Source: Pseudomonas sp. R37(2017)
GTDB lineage: Bacteria; Pseudomonadota; Gammaproteobacteria; Pseudomonadales; Pseudomonadaceae
Assembly (NCBI RefSeq): GCF_002113375.1
Contig: NZ_NEHO01000020.1
Span: 32,238 to 96,237, forward strand
Length of the DNA: 64,000 nt
Reading direction: 5' to 3'
This document shows positions 15,817 to 27,443 of this stretch, piece by piece (the stretch's first letter is position 1; every line of letters starts with the position of its first letter). Under the pieces are notes generated by a model. It did no database searches. It was not told the origin of the DNA and saw nothing but the letters and a program-made list of their open reading frames with translations. Both the position numbers and the translations under genes were made by a program.

Positions 15817-16941
15817 ATGGCAAAGCGTGACTATTACGAAGTGTTGGGTGTTGAGCGCGGCTCAAGCGAAGCGGACCTGAAGAAGGCCTACCGTCGCCTG
15901 GCGATGAAGCACCACCCGGACCGTAATCCCGATGACAAGGCGTCGGAAGAGAAGTTCAAGGAGGCCAACGAGGCCTACGAAGTGCTGTCCGACTCCAGCA
16001 AGCGCGCGGCCTACGACCAGTACGGTCATGCCGGCGTCGATCCGAGCATGGGTGGTGGCGGCGCCGGTTTCGGCGGTCAGAACTTCTCCGACATCTTTGG
16101 CGATGTCTTCAGTGATTTCTTCGGTGGCGGTCGCGGTGGTTCCCGTGGCGGCGCTCAGCGCGGCAGCGATTTGCGCTACACCCTGGAACTGGACCTGGAA
16201 GAAGCGGTGCGCGGCACGACCGTGAATATCCGCGTTCCGACGCTGGTCAACTGCAAGCCTTGCGACGGCTCCGGTGCCAAGAAAGGCTCTGCGCCGGTAA
16301 CTTGCCCGACTTGCGGCGGTATCGGTCAGGTGCGCATGCAGCAGGGTTTCTTCTCGGTGCAGCAGACCTGCCCGCGCTGCCATGGCCAGGGCAAGATCAT
16401 TTCCGATCCGTGCGATTCCTGCCACGGCGAAGGTCGTGTCGAAGAGTACAAGACCCTGTCGGTGAAAGTGCCGGCCGGTGTCGATACCGGTGATCGCATT
16501 CGCCTGTCCGGCGAAGGCGAGGCAGGTGCCCAGGGTGGCCCGACTGGCGACCTGTACGTGGTGATCAACGTGCGCGAGCACGCGATTTTCCAGCGTGATG
16601 GCAAGCATCTGTTCTGCGAAGTGCCGATCAGCTTCGTCGATGCGGCGCTGGGTGGCGAGCTGGAGATTCCGACCCTTGATGGTCGGGTCAAGCTGAAGAT
16701 CCCTGAGGGGACCCAGACCGGCAAGCAGTTCCGCGTTCGTGGCAAAGGCGTTGCACCGGTGCGTGGTGGTGGCGCGGGTGATCTGATGTGCCGTGTGGCG
16801 GTCGAGACTCCGGTCAATCTGAGTCGCCGTCAGCGCGAAATGCTTGAGGAGTTCCGTAACTCCCTGGCGGACGACAACAGTCATTCGCCGAAAACCACGG
16901 GTTGGTTCGAAGGCGTGAAGCGCTTCTTCGGCGATTTGTAA
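15817..16941 (+). CDS. dnaJ: Hsp40 co-chaperone DnaJ
   Basis: Stimulates the DnaK ATPase and delivers substrates. It has 374 residues from ATG 15817 (MAKRDYYEVLGVERG); a longer open frame from 15733 adds 28 unrelated residues. The J-domain has HPD at residues 33-35, followed by a glycine/phenylalanine-rich linker (GGGGAGFGGQNFSDIFGD). The zinc domain has four CxxCxGxG-like repeats (CKPCDGSG, CPTCGGIG, CPRCHGQG, CDSCHGEG). The 295-base gap from dnaK holds two hairpins and no gene, and I see no clear sigma-32 promoter of its own. Confidence 0.98.
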   Translation: MAKRDYYEVLGVERGSSEADLKKAYRRLAMKHHPDRNPDDKASEEKFKEANEAYEVLSDSSKRAAYDQYGHAGVDPSMGGGGAGFGGQNFSDIFGDVFSDFFGGGRGGSRGGAQRGSDLRYTLELDLEEAVRGTTVNIRVPTLVNCKPCDGSGAKKGSAPVTCPTCGGIGQVRMQQGFFSVQQTCPRCHGQGKIISDPCDSCHGEGRVEEYKTLSVKVPAGVDTGDRIRLSGEGEAGAQGGPTGDLYVVINVREHAIFQRDGKHLFCEVPISFVDAALGGELEIPTLDGRVKLKIPEGTQTGKQFRVRGKGVAPVRGGGAGDLMCRVAVETPVNLSRRQREMLEEFRNSLADDNSHSPKTTGWFEGVKRFFGDL

Positions 16942-16951
16942 GGAGACAGGC

Positions 16952-17755
16952 ATGCGACGTATTGCAGTGATGGGCGCCGCCGGGCGCATGGGCAAGACCC
17001 TGATTGAAGCGGTGCAGCAAACCCCGGGTGCCGGCTTGACGGCAGCGGTGGATCGTCCTGACAGCACGCTGGTTGGCGCGGATGCCGGTGAACTGGCTGC
17101 GCTGGGTCGTATCGGCGTACCGCTGTCCGGCGATCTGGATCGGGTGGTTGACGAGTTCGACGTGCTGATCGACTTCACGCACCCGACGGTGACCCTGAAG
17201 AACCTGGCGTTCTGCCGTAAGCACGGCAAGGCGATGATCATTGGTACCACCGGTTTCAGCGTTGAAGAAAAGCAGCTGCTGGCGGAAGCGGGCAAGGATA
17301 TTCCGATTGTCTTTGCGGCCAATTTCAGCGTCGGCGTCAACCTGTGCCTGAAGTTGCTCGACACGGCAGCTCGCGTATTGGGCGACGATGTCGATATCGA
17401 AATCACCGAAGCTCACCATCGGCATAAAGTCGATGCGCCGTCCGGCACCGCCGTGCGCATGGGTGAGGTGATCGCTGATGCGCTGGGTCGTGATCTGAAG
17501 AAGGTGGCAGTGTATGGCCGTGAGGGGCAGACCGGTGCTCGTGATCGTGAAACCATCGGTTTCGCCACGGTGCGTGCAGGCGACATCGTTGGTGATCACA
17601 CCGTGCTGTTCGCCGCTGACGGCGAGCGTGTCGAGATCACTCACAAAGCGTCCAGCCGCATGACCTTCGCCAAGGGCGCGGTGCGTGCCGCGTTGTGGCT
17701 GGATGGGCGCGAGCCTGGCCTTTACGACATGCAAGACGTGCTCGATCTGCGTTAA
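16952..17755 (+). CDS. dapB: 4-hydroxy-tetrahydrodipicolinate reductase
   Basis: NAD(P)H-dependent reductase in the diaminopimelate/lysine pathway. It has 267 residues with the N-terminal Rossmann motif MRRIAVMGAAGRMGKTLIEA, the substrate-binding AHHRHKVDAPSGTAVRMGE and a C-terminal FAKGAVRAALWL. It starts 10 bases after dnaJ, with AGGAGA as RBS, so it is probably co-transcribed with it. A hairpin with a T-rich tail follows. Confidence 0.98.
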   Translation: MRRIAVMGAAGRMGKTLIEAVQQTPGAGLTAAVDRPDSTLVGADAGELAALGRIGVPLSGDLDRVVDEFDVLIDFTHPTVTLKNLAFCRKHGKAMIIGTTGFSVEEKQLLAEAGKDIPIVFAANFSVGVNLCLKLLDTAARVLGDDVDIEITEAHHRHKVDAPSGTAVRMGEVIADALGRDLKKVAVYGREGQTGARDRETIGFATVRAGDIVGDHTVLFAADGERVEITHKASSRMTFAKGAVRAALWLDGREPGLYDMQDVLDLR

Positions 17756-17769
17756 GATGCACCCGAAAT

Positions 17770-17803
17770 CGGGCTCGCGCACAGCGTTGGAGCCCGGTTT
17801 TGT
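17770..17803 (+). terminator. Intrinsic terminator after dapB
   Basis: CGGGCTC (17770-17776) pairs with GAGCCCG (17790-17796), followed by GTTTTGTT. It separates dapB from the carA leader. Confidence 0.7.
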
Positions 17804-17925
17804 TCCGCCAGGCGACGTCCTGTCGCATTCTCCAGCCTTTAAGGCTCATTGGCGGTAGACCAAAAAGCCCTTTTTCTGTAAGCTACAGCTTTAGTGTGTC
17901 CACTAAAAGCGCGCAGAATAATTCA

Positions 17926-18018
17926 GTGAACAAGCGGGGTGACGTGTCCATACGTCACTCCGCTTTTTTACAACCTGCGATCGCCCTTTCAGGCTTTATT
18001 TACGGGAGGTCTTCTTGA
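17926..18018 (+). CDS. Possible carA leader reading frame (30 codons)
   Basis: Reading from GTG 17926: VNKRGDVSIRHSAFLQPAIA then LSGFIYGRSS and TGA. The stop TGA (18016-18018) overlaps the carA TTG start (18015-18017). It runs through the terminator hairpin at 17933-17969 and has three arginine codons (CGG, CGT, AGG). The ribosome-binding site before the GTG is poor, so translation from it is uncertain, and the same frame is open further upstream. It could couple translation into carA or sense arginine supply. Confidence 0.3.
   Translation: MNKRGDVSIRHSAFLQPAIALSGFIYGRSS
17933..17969 (+). promoter_or_regulatory. Attenuator-like intrinsic terminator in the carA leader
   Basis: A 13-bp stem (17933-17945 with 17952-17964, one G-T wobble), loop GTCCAT, then a run of six T (17964-17969). 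It lies 46 bases before the carA start, downstream of the separate dapB terminator, so it can only act on the carA transcript. Control by arginine or pyrimidines would fit the pathway. Confidence 0.75.
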
Positions 18019-19151
18019 CTAAGCCAGCCATACTCGCCCTTGCTGATGGCAGCATTTTTCGCGGCGAAGCCATTGGAGCCGACGGTCAGACCGTTGGTGA
18101 GGTGGTGTTCAACACCGCAATGACCGGCTATCAGGAAATCCTTACCGATCCTTCCTACGCCCAACAGATCGTTACCCTGACTTACCCGCACATCGGCAAC
18201 ACCGGCACCACGCCGGAAGACGCCGAGTCGAACCGCGTCTGGTCCGCTGGCCTGGTCATCCGTGACCTGCCACTGGTTGCGAGCAACTGGCGTAACACGA
18301 TGTCTCTGTCCGACTACCTGAAGGCCAACAACGTTGTGGCCATCGCCGGTATCGACACCCGCCGCCTGACGCGCATCCTGCGTGAAAAAGGCGCGCAGAA
18401 CGGCTGCATCATGGCCGGTGACAACATTTCCGAAGAAGCTGCCATCGCCGCCGCCCAGGGCTTCCCTGGCCTCAAAGGCATGGACTTGGCAAAAGTCGTC
18501 AGCACCAAAGAAAGCTACGAGTGGCGCTCGACTGTCTGGGATCTGAAAACCGACAGCCACGCGACCCTTGAAGCCTCCGAGCTGCCGTACAACGTCGTGG
18601 CCTACGACTACGGCGTCAAGGTGAATATCCTGCGCATGCTGGTCGAGCGCGGTTGCCGCGTGACCGTGGTGCCTGCTCAAACGCCTGCTGCCGATGTGTT
18701 GGCGATGAATCCTGACGGCGTGTTCCTGTCCAACGGCCCTGGCGATCCGGAGCCTTGCGACTACGCGATCCAGGCAATCAAGGACGTACTGGAAACCGAA
18801 ATTCCGGTCTTCGGTATCTGCCTCGGTCACCAACTGCTGGCCCTGGCCTCCGGCGCCAAGACCCTGAAGATGGGCCATGGTCACCACGGTGCCAACCACC
18901 CTGTCCAGGATCTGGACAGCGGTGTGGTGATGATCACCAGCCAGAACCACGGTTTTGCCGTAGACGAAGCGACCCTGCCAGCCAACGTCCGCGCGATTCA
19001 CAAGTCGCTGTTCGACGGCACCCTGCAAGGTATCGAGCGTACCGACAAGAGCGCCTTCAGCTTCCAGGGTCACCCGGAAGCCAGCCCTGGCCCGAACGAC
19101 GTAGCGCCACTGTTCGATCGCTTCATCAACGAGATGGCCAAGCGACGCTGA
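18015..19151 (+). CDS. carA: Carbamoyl-phosphate synthase small subunit
   Basis: Glutaminase subunit that supplies ammonia to CarB for carbamoyl phosphate, shared by arginine and pyrimidine synthesis. It has 378 residues, with a class I glutamine amidotransferase domain in the C-terminal half and nucleophile Cys269 in VFGICLGHQL. The start is TTG at 18015 with a strong GGAGGT (18005-18010); the resulting MTKPAILALADGSIFRGEAI matches the family start. It is preceded by an attenuator-like leader. carB follows after 116 bases with no gene between. Confidence 0.97.
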   Translation: MTKPAILALADGSIFRGEAIGADGQTVGEVVFNTAMTGYQEILTDPSYAQQIVTLTYPHIGNTGTTPEDAESNRVWSAGLVIRDLPLVASNWRNTMSLSDYLKANNVVAIAGIDTRRLTRILREKGAQNGCIMAGDNISEEAAIAAAQGFPGLKGMDLAKVVSTKESYEWRSTVWDLKTDSHATLEASELPYNVVAYDYGVKVNILRMLVERGCRVTVVPAQTPAADVLAMNPDGVFLSNGPGDPEPCDYAIQAIKDVLETEIPVFGICLGHQLLALASGAKTLKMGHGHHGANHPVQDLDSGVVMITSQNHGFAVDEATLPANVRAIHKSLFDGTLQGIERTDKSAFSFQGHPEASPGPNDVAPLFDRFINEMAKRR

Positions 19152-19267
19152 TCGCTCGCCCTGATGTAGCAAATCCTGAGGGTGGCCCCGGCAAAGGCGG
19201 CCCCCTCAAGACTTCAAGATTGATCAAGACGGCTTGCCGACTGACCTGCGGATTTGAGTGACAACCC

Positions 19268-22485
<3,218 letters not shown>

Positions 22486-22489
<4 letters not shown>

Positions 22490-22968
22490 GCATAACCAAG
22501 TACCCAATGACCGTTCAGGGCGCTCGCGCCCTGGAAGAAGAGTTGACGTACCTCAGCAAGGTCGAGCGTCCACGCTTGAGCCAGGCTATCGGCGAGGCGC
22601 GAGAGCTGGGTGACCTCAAGGAAAACGCTGAATACCATGCCGCTCGCGAAGAGCAGGGCATGGTCGAAGCGCGGATCCGTGATATCGAAGGCCGCATGCA
22701 GAACGCTGTGGTTATCGATGTCACGACCATTCCTCACTCCGGCAAGGTGATCTTCGGCACAACCGTCGAAATCGCCAACGTCGAAACGGATGAAAGCGTG
22801 ACTTACCAGATCGTTGGTGAGGACGAAGCGGACATCAAACTCGGCAAAATCTCCGTCGGCTCGCCAATCGCCCGCGCCTTGATTGCCAAGGAAGAGGGTG
22901 ATGTGGTTGCGGTGAAAACGCCAAGTGGCGTGATCGAGTACGAGATTGTCGAAGTTCGCCACATCTGA
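22486..22968 (+). CDS. greA: Transcription elongation factor GreA
   Basis: Rescues backtracked RNA polymerase by stimulating transcript cleavage. It has 160 residues: the N-terminal coiled coil (MTVQGARALEEELTYLSKVE, then ELGDLKENAEYHAAREEQGM) with the acidic tip, and a C-terminal FKBP-like domain (GEDEADIKLGKISVGSPIAR). The ATG 22486 overlaps the carB stop (ATGA). The carAB-greA operon arrangement is known in Pseudomonas. Another possible start is the ATG seven codons in. Confidence 0.97.
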
Positions 22969-22996
22969 AGGCCAGCGCCCGCTTCGTGCGGGCGCC

Positions 22997-23401
22997 ATGC
23001 TTTGGCAGCTGGCCCAGATGTTGTGGGTCGGCGGCTTGTGGCTGTTGCAAATTGGTCTGTTGCCGGTGCTGGGGCGAATTGGCCTGGCGCCGCTACTGAT
23101 CGACGAAATCGCAGGCGCACTCAACACGTTGATGGCGGGGTTCGCCATGGCGTGTGTGATTTTTCAGGCTTTGGTGCTGGTTAAGGCCGAGGGCCTTGGC
23201 AGTCTATGGCGAGACATTCGCGGACAACTGCTGTTGATGGCGCTGTGCGCGTGCGCGATGTACTTCGCGGTGCGTTTCGGCTGGCCGGATGCGGTGCGCT
23301 GGCAGGCGTTCAGCTATCTTGTCCTGGGCTTTTCTGGGTTGGTGCTGGTGTTGCAGTCGGTGCCGGGGTGGAGTGGCAGGGTGCGCGAGGCACACCCTTG
23401 A
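22997..23401 (+). CDS. Small membrane protein, DUF4149-like
   Basis: A 134-residue inner-membrane protein with about four hydrophobic helices (LWVGGLWLLQIGLLPVL, TLMAGFAMACVIFQALVL, LLLMALCACAMYFAV, FSYLVLGFSGLVLVL). It resembles the DUF4149 proteins found beside greA or yhbY in pseudomonads; no function is known to me. I start it at ATG 22997 (MLWQLAQMLWVGG), 28 bases after greA; the same frame is open back to 22946, which would overlap greA. It is probably read through from carB-greA and convergent with yhbY 9 bases away. Confidence 0.7.
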   Translation: MLWQLAQMLWVGGLWLLQIGLLPVLGRIGLAPLLIDEIAGALNTLMAGFAMACVIFQALVLVKAEGLGSLWRDIRGQLLLMALCACAMYFAVRFGWPDAVRWQAFSYLVLGFSGLVLVLQSVPGWSGRVREAHP

Positions 23402-23410
23402 CCCTTGCCA

Positions 23411-23719
23411 TCACTTGAAGCGATGGACGTTCGACAGCTGCTTGTTGACGCTGAAGTTCTTGCGATAGATCAGTGCCATCTTGCCGATGACCTGAACCAG
23501 GTCCGCTTTGCCGACCTTGCAGAGCTCTGCAATGGACGCCAGGCGCGACTCGCGATCGAGGATGTTGAGCTTGATCTTGATCAGCTCGTGATCCGCCAAA
23601 GCGCGTTCGAGTTCGGCTAACACACCTTCAGTCAAACCATTGTCTGCCACAATCAAAACTGGTTTCAGATGGTGGCCAATGGATTTGTACTGTTTCTTCT
23701 GCTCTTGAGTGAGCGGCAT
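23411..23719 (-). CDS. yhbY: Ribosome-associated RNA-binding protein YhbY (CRM domain)
   Basis: A 102-residue single CRM-domain protein that binds pre-50S particles. It starts MPLTQEQKKQYKSIGHHLKP and has VLIVADNGLTEGVLAELERA, HELIKIKLN and KVGKADLVQVIGKMALIYRK, the family hallmarks. It diverges from rlmE, another 50S maturation factor, as in most gamma-proteobacteria. Confidence 0.94.
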   Translation of the reverse strand: MPLTQEQKKQYKSIGHHLKPVLIVADNGLTEGVLAELERALADHELIKIKLNILDRESRLASIAELCKVGKADLVQVIGKMALIYRKNFSVNKQLSNVHRFK

Positions 23720-23824
23720 AATCTGACCCCTGCGTCTGATCTTGTAAAAAGCGGCGGCCAGTTTACCCGAGCGAGTCCGGGACCGCCCAGTTAATCACGA
23801 CCCGTTTTATTTCCGAGGTATCCC

Positions 23825-24457
23825 GTGGCCCGTTCCAAGACAAGCCTCAATTGGCTCAAAGAACATTTCAACGACCCATTCGTCAAAATGGCACAAAAAG
23901 ACGGGTACCGTTCCCGCGCCAGCTACAAACTGCTGGAGATCCAGGAAAAGGATCGCCTGATCCGTCCGGGCATGAGCGTAATCGACCTTGGCGCGGCTCC
24001 CGGTGGGTGGTCCCAGGTGACCAGTCGTCTGATTGGCGGGCAGGGGACTCTGATCGCTTCTGACATTCTGGAAATGGACAGTATCCCGGACGTGACCTTC
24101 ATTCAGGGTGACTTTACCGAGGACGCGGTGTTGGCTCAGATCCTCGAGGCCGTCGGAAATCGGGAAGTAGACCTTGTGATTTCCGATATGGCCCCCAATA
24201 TGAGTGGATTACCGGCCGTAGACATGCCGCGTGCGATGTTCCTGTGCGAATTGGCACTGGATCTTTCCACTCGGGTGCTGAAGCCCGGGGGTGATTTTCT
24301 GATCAAGATTTTTCAGGGCGAAGGCTTCGACGAGTTCCACAAGAGCGTTCGCCAGCAGTTCGAGAAGGTGCAGATGCGCAAGCCGACCTCGTCGCGCGAC
24401 CGTTCTCGCGAGCAGTACCTGCTGGGTCGCGGTTTCCGCGGGCGCAGTGAATGTTGA
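23825..24457 (+). CDS. rlmE: 23S rRNA 2'-O-ribose methyltransferase RlmE (FtsJ/RrmJ)
   Basis: Heat-shock methyltransferase that modifies U2552 of 23S rRNA late in 50S assembly. It has 210 residues with a K-D-K-E active site in a Rossmann fold: SRASYKLLEI, GMSVIDLGAAPGGWSQVTSR (SAM motif), LVISDMAPNMSG and LIKIFQGEGFDEF. GTG start at 23825 preceded by GAGG. It sits immediately before ftsH as in E. coli, with about 190 bases between the two. Confidence 0.97.
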   Translation: MARSKTSLNWLKEHFNDPFVKMAQKDGYRSRASYKLLEIQEKDRLIRPGMSVIDLGAAPGGWSQVTSRLIGGQGTLIASDILEMDSIPDVTFIQGDFTEDAVLAQILEAVGNREVDLVISDMAPNMSGLPAVDMPRAMFLCELALDLSTRVLKPGGDFLIKIFQGEGFDEFHKSVRQQFEKVQMRKPTSSRDRSREQYLLGRGFRGRSEC

Positions 24458-24647
24458 GAGAATTTTCGATCGGGATGATAGGATTTTTGTATTACGCCTT
24501 GTCAGAATTAGCGAATATTGTGTAGGAAGTGTTTCACAAAGGGTTACAGACGGCGCCTGCCAAGTTGTAGGTAATGTAGTAAGTTAGGCCGGTGAATATC
24601 ATGCGACGCGCGCGCCAGTAGCGGAGCTTGCTTCAGAGGGTAGTTAA

Positions 24648-26567
24648 TTGAACGATATGGCAAAGAATTTGATCCTGTGGTTGATCATCGCAGCTGTCCT
24701 GGTGACGGTGATGAACAACTTCTCCAGCCCTAACGAGCCGCAGACCCTCAACTATTCCGACTTCATCCAGCAGGTCAAGGATGGCAAGGTCGAGCGCGTG
24801 GCGGTTGATGGCTACGTGATTACCGGCAAGCGCAACGATGGTGACAGCTTCAAGACCATTCGCCCGGCGATCCAGGACAACGGCCTGATCGGCGACCTGG
24901 TGGATAACCACGTCGTGGTCGAAGGCAAGCAGCCTGAACAGCAAAGCATCTGGACTCAACTTCTGGTCGCCAGCTTCCCGATCCTCGTGATCATCGCCGT
25001 GTTCATGTTTTTCATGCGGCAGATGCAGGGCGGTGGAGGTGGCAAGGGTGGGCCGATGAGCTTTGGTAAAAGCAAGGCGCGCCTGCTTTCCGAAGACCAG
25101 GTGAAAACTACTCTGTCTGACGTTGCCGGCTGCGACGAAGCCAAGGAAGAAGTCGGTGAGTTGGTCGAATTCCTGCGCGATCCAGGCAAATTCCAGCGCC
25201 TGGGTGGCCGCATTCCTCGCGGCGTGCTGATGGTTGGCCCTCCGGGTACCGGTAAAACCTTGCTGGCCAAGGCCATTGCCGGCGAAGCCAAAGTGCCGTT
25301 CTTCACCATTTCCGGTTCCGACTTCGTCGAAATGTTCGTCGGTGTGGGTGCCAGCCGTGTTCGCGACATGTTCGAGCAGGCCAAGAAACACGCTCCATGC
25401 ATCATCTTCATCGACGAAATCGATGCGGTCGGTCGTCACCGTGGGGCCGGTATGGGTGGTGGTCACGACGAGCGCGAGCAGACTCTCAACCAGTTGCTGG
25501 TGGAGATGGACGGCTTCGAAATGAATGATGGCATCATCGTGATTGCCGCGACTAACCGTCCTGATGTGCTGGACCCCGCGCTGCTGCGTCCGGGCCGGTT
25601 CGACCGCCAGGTTGTTGTAGGTCTGCCGGACATCCGCGGTCGCGAGCAGATCCTCAAGGTTCATATGCGCAAAGTGCCGATGGGCGACGACGTGGCTCCG
25701 GCCGTGATCGCGCGTGGTACTCCGGGCTTCTCCGGTGCCGACCTGGCCAACCTGGTCAACGAGGCATCCTTGTTCGCTGCCCGCGCCGGCAAGCGCATCG
25801 TCGAGATGAAAGAATTCGAACTGGCCAAAGACAAGATCATGATGGGCGCCGAGCGCAAATCCATGGTCATGTCCGAGAAAGAAAAGCAGAACACGGCTTA
25901 CCACGAAGCGGGCCACGCCATCGTGGGGCGTGTCGTGCCTGAGCATGATCCGGTGTACAAGGTGTCGATCATCCCGCGCGGTCGTGCGCTGGGTGTGACC
26001 ATGTTCTTGCCGGAAGAAGACCGTTACAGCCTGTCCAAGCGTGCATTGATCAGTCAGATCTGCTCGCTGTACGGCGGTCGTATCGCTGAAGAAATGACCC
26101 TGGGCTTCGATGGCGTGACCACCGGTGCTTCCAACGACATCATGCGCGCCAGCCAGATTGCGCGGAACATGGTGACCAAGTGGGGCCTTTCGGAAAAGCT
26201 CGGCCCGTTGATGTACGCCGAAGAAGAGGGTGAAGTGTTCCTCGGTCGCGGTGGTGGCGGTCAGAATGCGAGCTTCTCCGGTGAGACGGCCAAGCTGATC
26301 GACTCCGAGGTGCGCAGCATCATCGATCAGTGCTATGGCACGGCGAAGCAGATTCTCACGGACAACCGTGAAAAGCTCGACGCGATGGCTGATGCCTTGA
26401 TGAAGTACGAAACGATCGATGCCGAGCAGATCGACGACATCATGGCTGGTCGTACGCCTCGCGAACCACGCGATTGGTCGGGCGGCACCGGTACATCCGG
26501 CACGCCTCCAGTGGTGCGGGACGAGCGTCCGGAAACACCGATCGGCGGTCCTGCTGCTGACGTATAA
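24648..26567 (+). CDS. ftsH: ATP-dependent membrane metalloprotease FtsH
   Basis: Inner-membrane AAA+ zinc protease for quality control and regulated proteolysis, including sigma-32. It has 639 residues: a first transmembrane helix near residues 7-24, a periplasmic loop, a second helix near 103-122, Walker A GPPGTGKT at 197-204, SRH region, and zinc motif HEAGH at 419-423. The TTG at 24648 has AGAGGG seven bases upstream; the ATG three codons later (MAKNLILWLIIAAVL) would give 636 residues but with a 16-base RBS spacing. Either start is possible. Confidence 0.97.
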   Translation: MNDMAKNLILWLIIAAVLVTVMNNFSSPNEPQTLNYSDFIQQVKDGKVERVAVDGYVITGKRNDGDSFKTIRPAIQDNGLIGDLVDNHVVVEGKQPEQQSIWTQLLVASFPILVIIAVFMFFMRQMQGGGGGKGGPMSFGKSKARLLSEDQVKTTLSDVAGCDEAKEEVGELVEFLRDPGKFQRLGGRIPRGVLMVGPPGTGKTLLAKAIAGEAKVPFFTISGSDFVEMFVGVGASRVRDMFEQAKKHAPCIIFIDEIDAVGRHRGAGMGGGHDEREQTLNQLLVEMDGFEMNDGIIVIAATNRPDVLDPALLRPGRFDRQVVVGLPDIRGREQILKVHMRKVPMGDDVAPAVIARGTPGFSGADLANLVNEASLFAARAGKRIVEMKEFELAKDKIMMGAERKSMVMSEKEKQNTAYHEAGHAIVGRVVPEHDPVYKVSIIPRGRALGVTMFLPEEDRYSLSKRALISQICSLYGGRIAEEMTLGFDGVTTGASNDIMRASQIARNMVTKWGLSEKLGPLMYAEEEGEVFLGRGGGGQNASFSGETAKLIDSEVRSIIDQCYGTAKQILTDNREKLDAMADALMKYETIDAEQIDDIMAGRTPREPRDWSGGTGTSGTPPVVRDERPETPIGGPAADV

Positions 26568-26575
26568 GGTTTGAA

Positions 26576-27427
26576 ATGACTTCTGTTCAGTCCTCGACCC
26601 GGTTGCCTTGCGGCAACCGGGTTCTTGATTTGGCCCAGACGCATGTCATGGGTATTCTCAATGTCACTCCCGACTCTTTTTCCGATGGTGGCCAATACAG
26701 CCAGCTCGACGCGGCCATGCGCCACGCCGAGGCCATGGTGGTCGCCGGTGCGACGCTGATCGATGTCGGTGGCGAATCCACCCGGCCTGGTGCCAGGGCG
26801 GTGTCGCCTCTGGAAGAGCTGGAGCGCGTGGCGCCCATCGTCGAGCGCATTGCCCGCGAGCTGGATGTCATTATCTCGGTCGACACCTCCACGCCGGCGG
26901 TCATGCGTGAAGCTGCGCGCCTGGGTGCCGGGTTGATCAATGACGTGCGTTCGTTGCGTCGCGATGGCGCCCTGGATGCCGCGGCTGCCACTGGCTTGCC
27001 GGTTTGCCTGATGCATATGCTGGGAGAGCCCGGCGATATGCAGGACAATCCGCAGTACCAGGACGTTACAGGTGAGGTCGCTGAGTTTCTTGCCGGGCGC
27101 ATGCATCAGTGTTCGTTGGCGGGAATTGCGGCTGAGCGGATCATTCTTGATCCCGGCTTTGGTTTCGCTAAAACCTTGCAGCACAACCTGAGCTTGTTCA
27201 AGCATATGGAAGCCCTGCATGCCTTGGGGCGCCCCCTGTTGGTCGGGGTTTCGCGAAAGAGCATGATTGGTCAGGCATTGAATCGTCCGGTGGAAGACCG
27301 GCTGTATGGTGGTTTGGCGCTCGCGGCGCTGGCTTCGGCGAAGGGTGCGCGTATATTGCGCGTCCATGATGTAGCCGAAACAGTGGATGTGGTGCGGATG
27401 ATCGCCGCAGTGGAATCAGCCGAATAA
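26576..27427 (+). CDS. folP: Dihydropteroate synthase
   Basis: Condenses p-aminobenzoate with hydroxymethyl-dihydropterin diphosphate in folate synthesis; the sulfonamide target. It has 283 residues with the TIM-barrel signatures HVMGILNVTPDSFSDGG, IDVGGESTRPGA, LINDVRSLRRDG, ILDPGFGFAKTLQHNLSLF and LVGVSRKSMIG. It starts 8 bases after ftsH, in the conserved ftsH-folP-glmM order. Confidence 0.97.
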   Translation: MTSVQSSTRLPCGNRVLDLAQTHVMGILNVTPDSFSDGGQYSQLDAAMRHAEAMVVAGATLIDVGGESTRPGARAVSPLEELERVAPIVERIARELDVIISVDTSTPAVMREAARLGAGLINDVRSLRRDGALDAAAATGLPVCLMHMLGEPGDMQDNPQYQDVTGEVAEFLAGRMHQCSLAGIAAERIILDPGFGFAKTLQHNLSLFKHMEALHALGRPLLVGVSRKSMIGQALNRPVEDRLYGGLALAALASAKGARILRVHDVAETVDVVRMIAAVESAE

Positions 27428-27443
27428 GAATGATGGAGCACTT

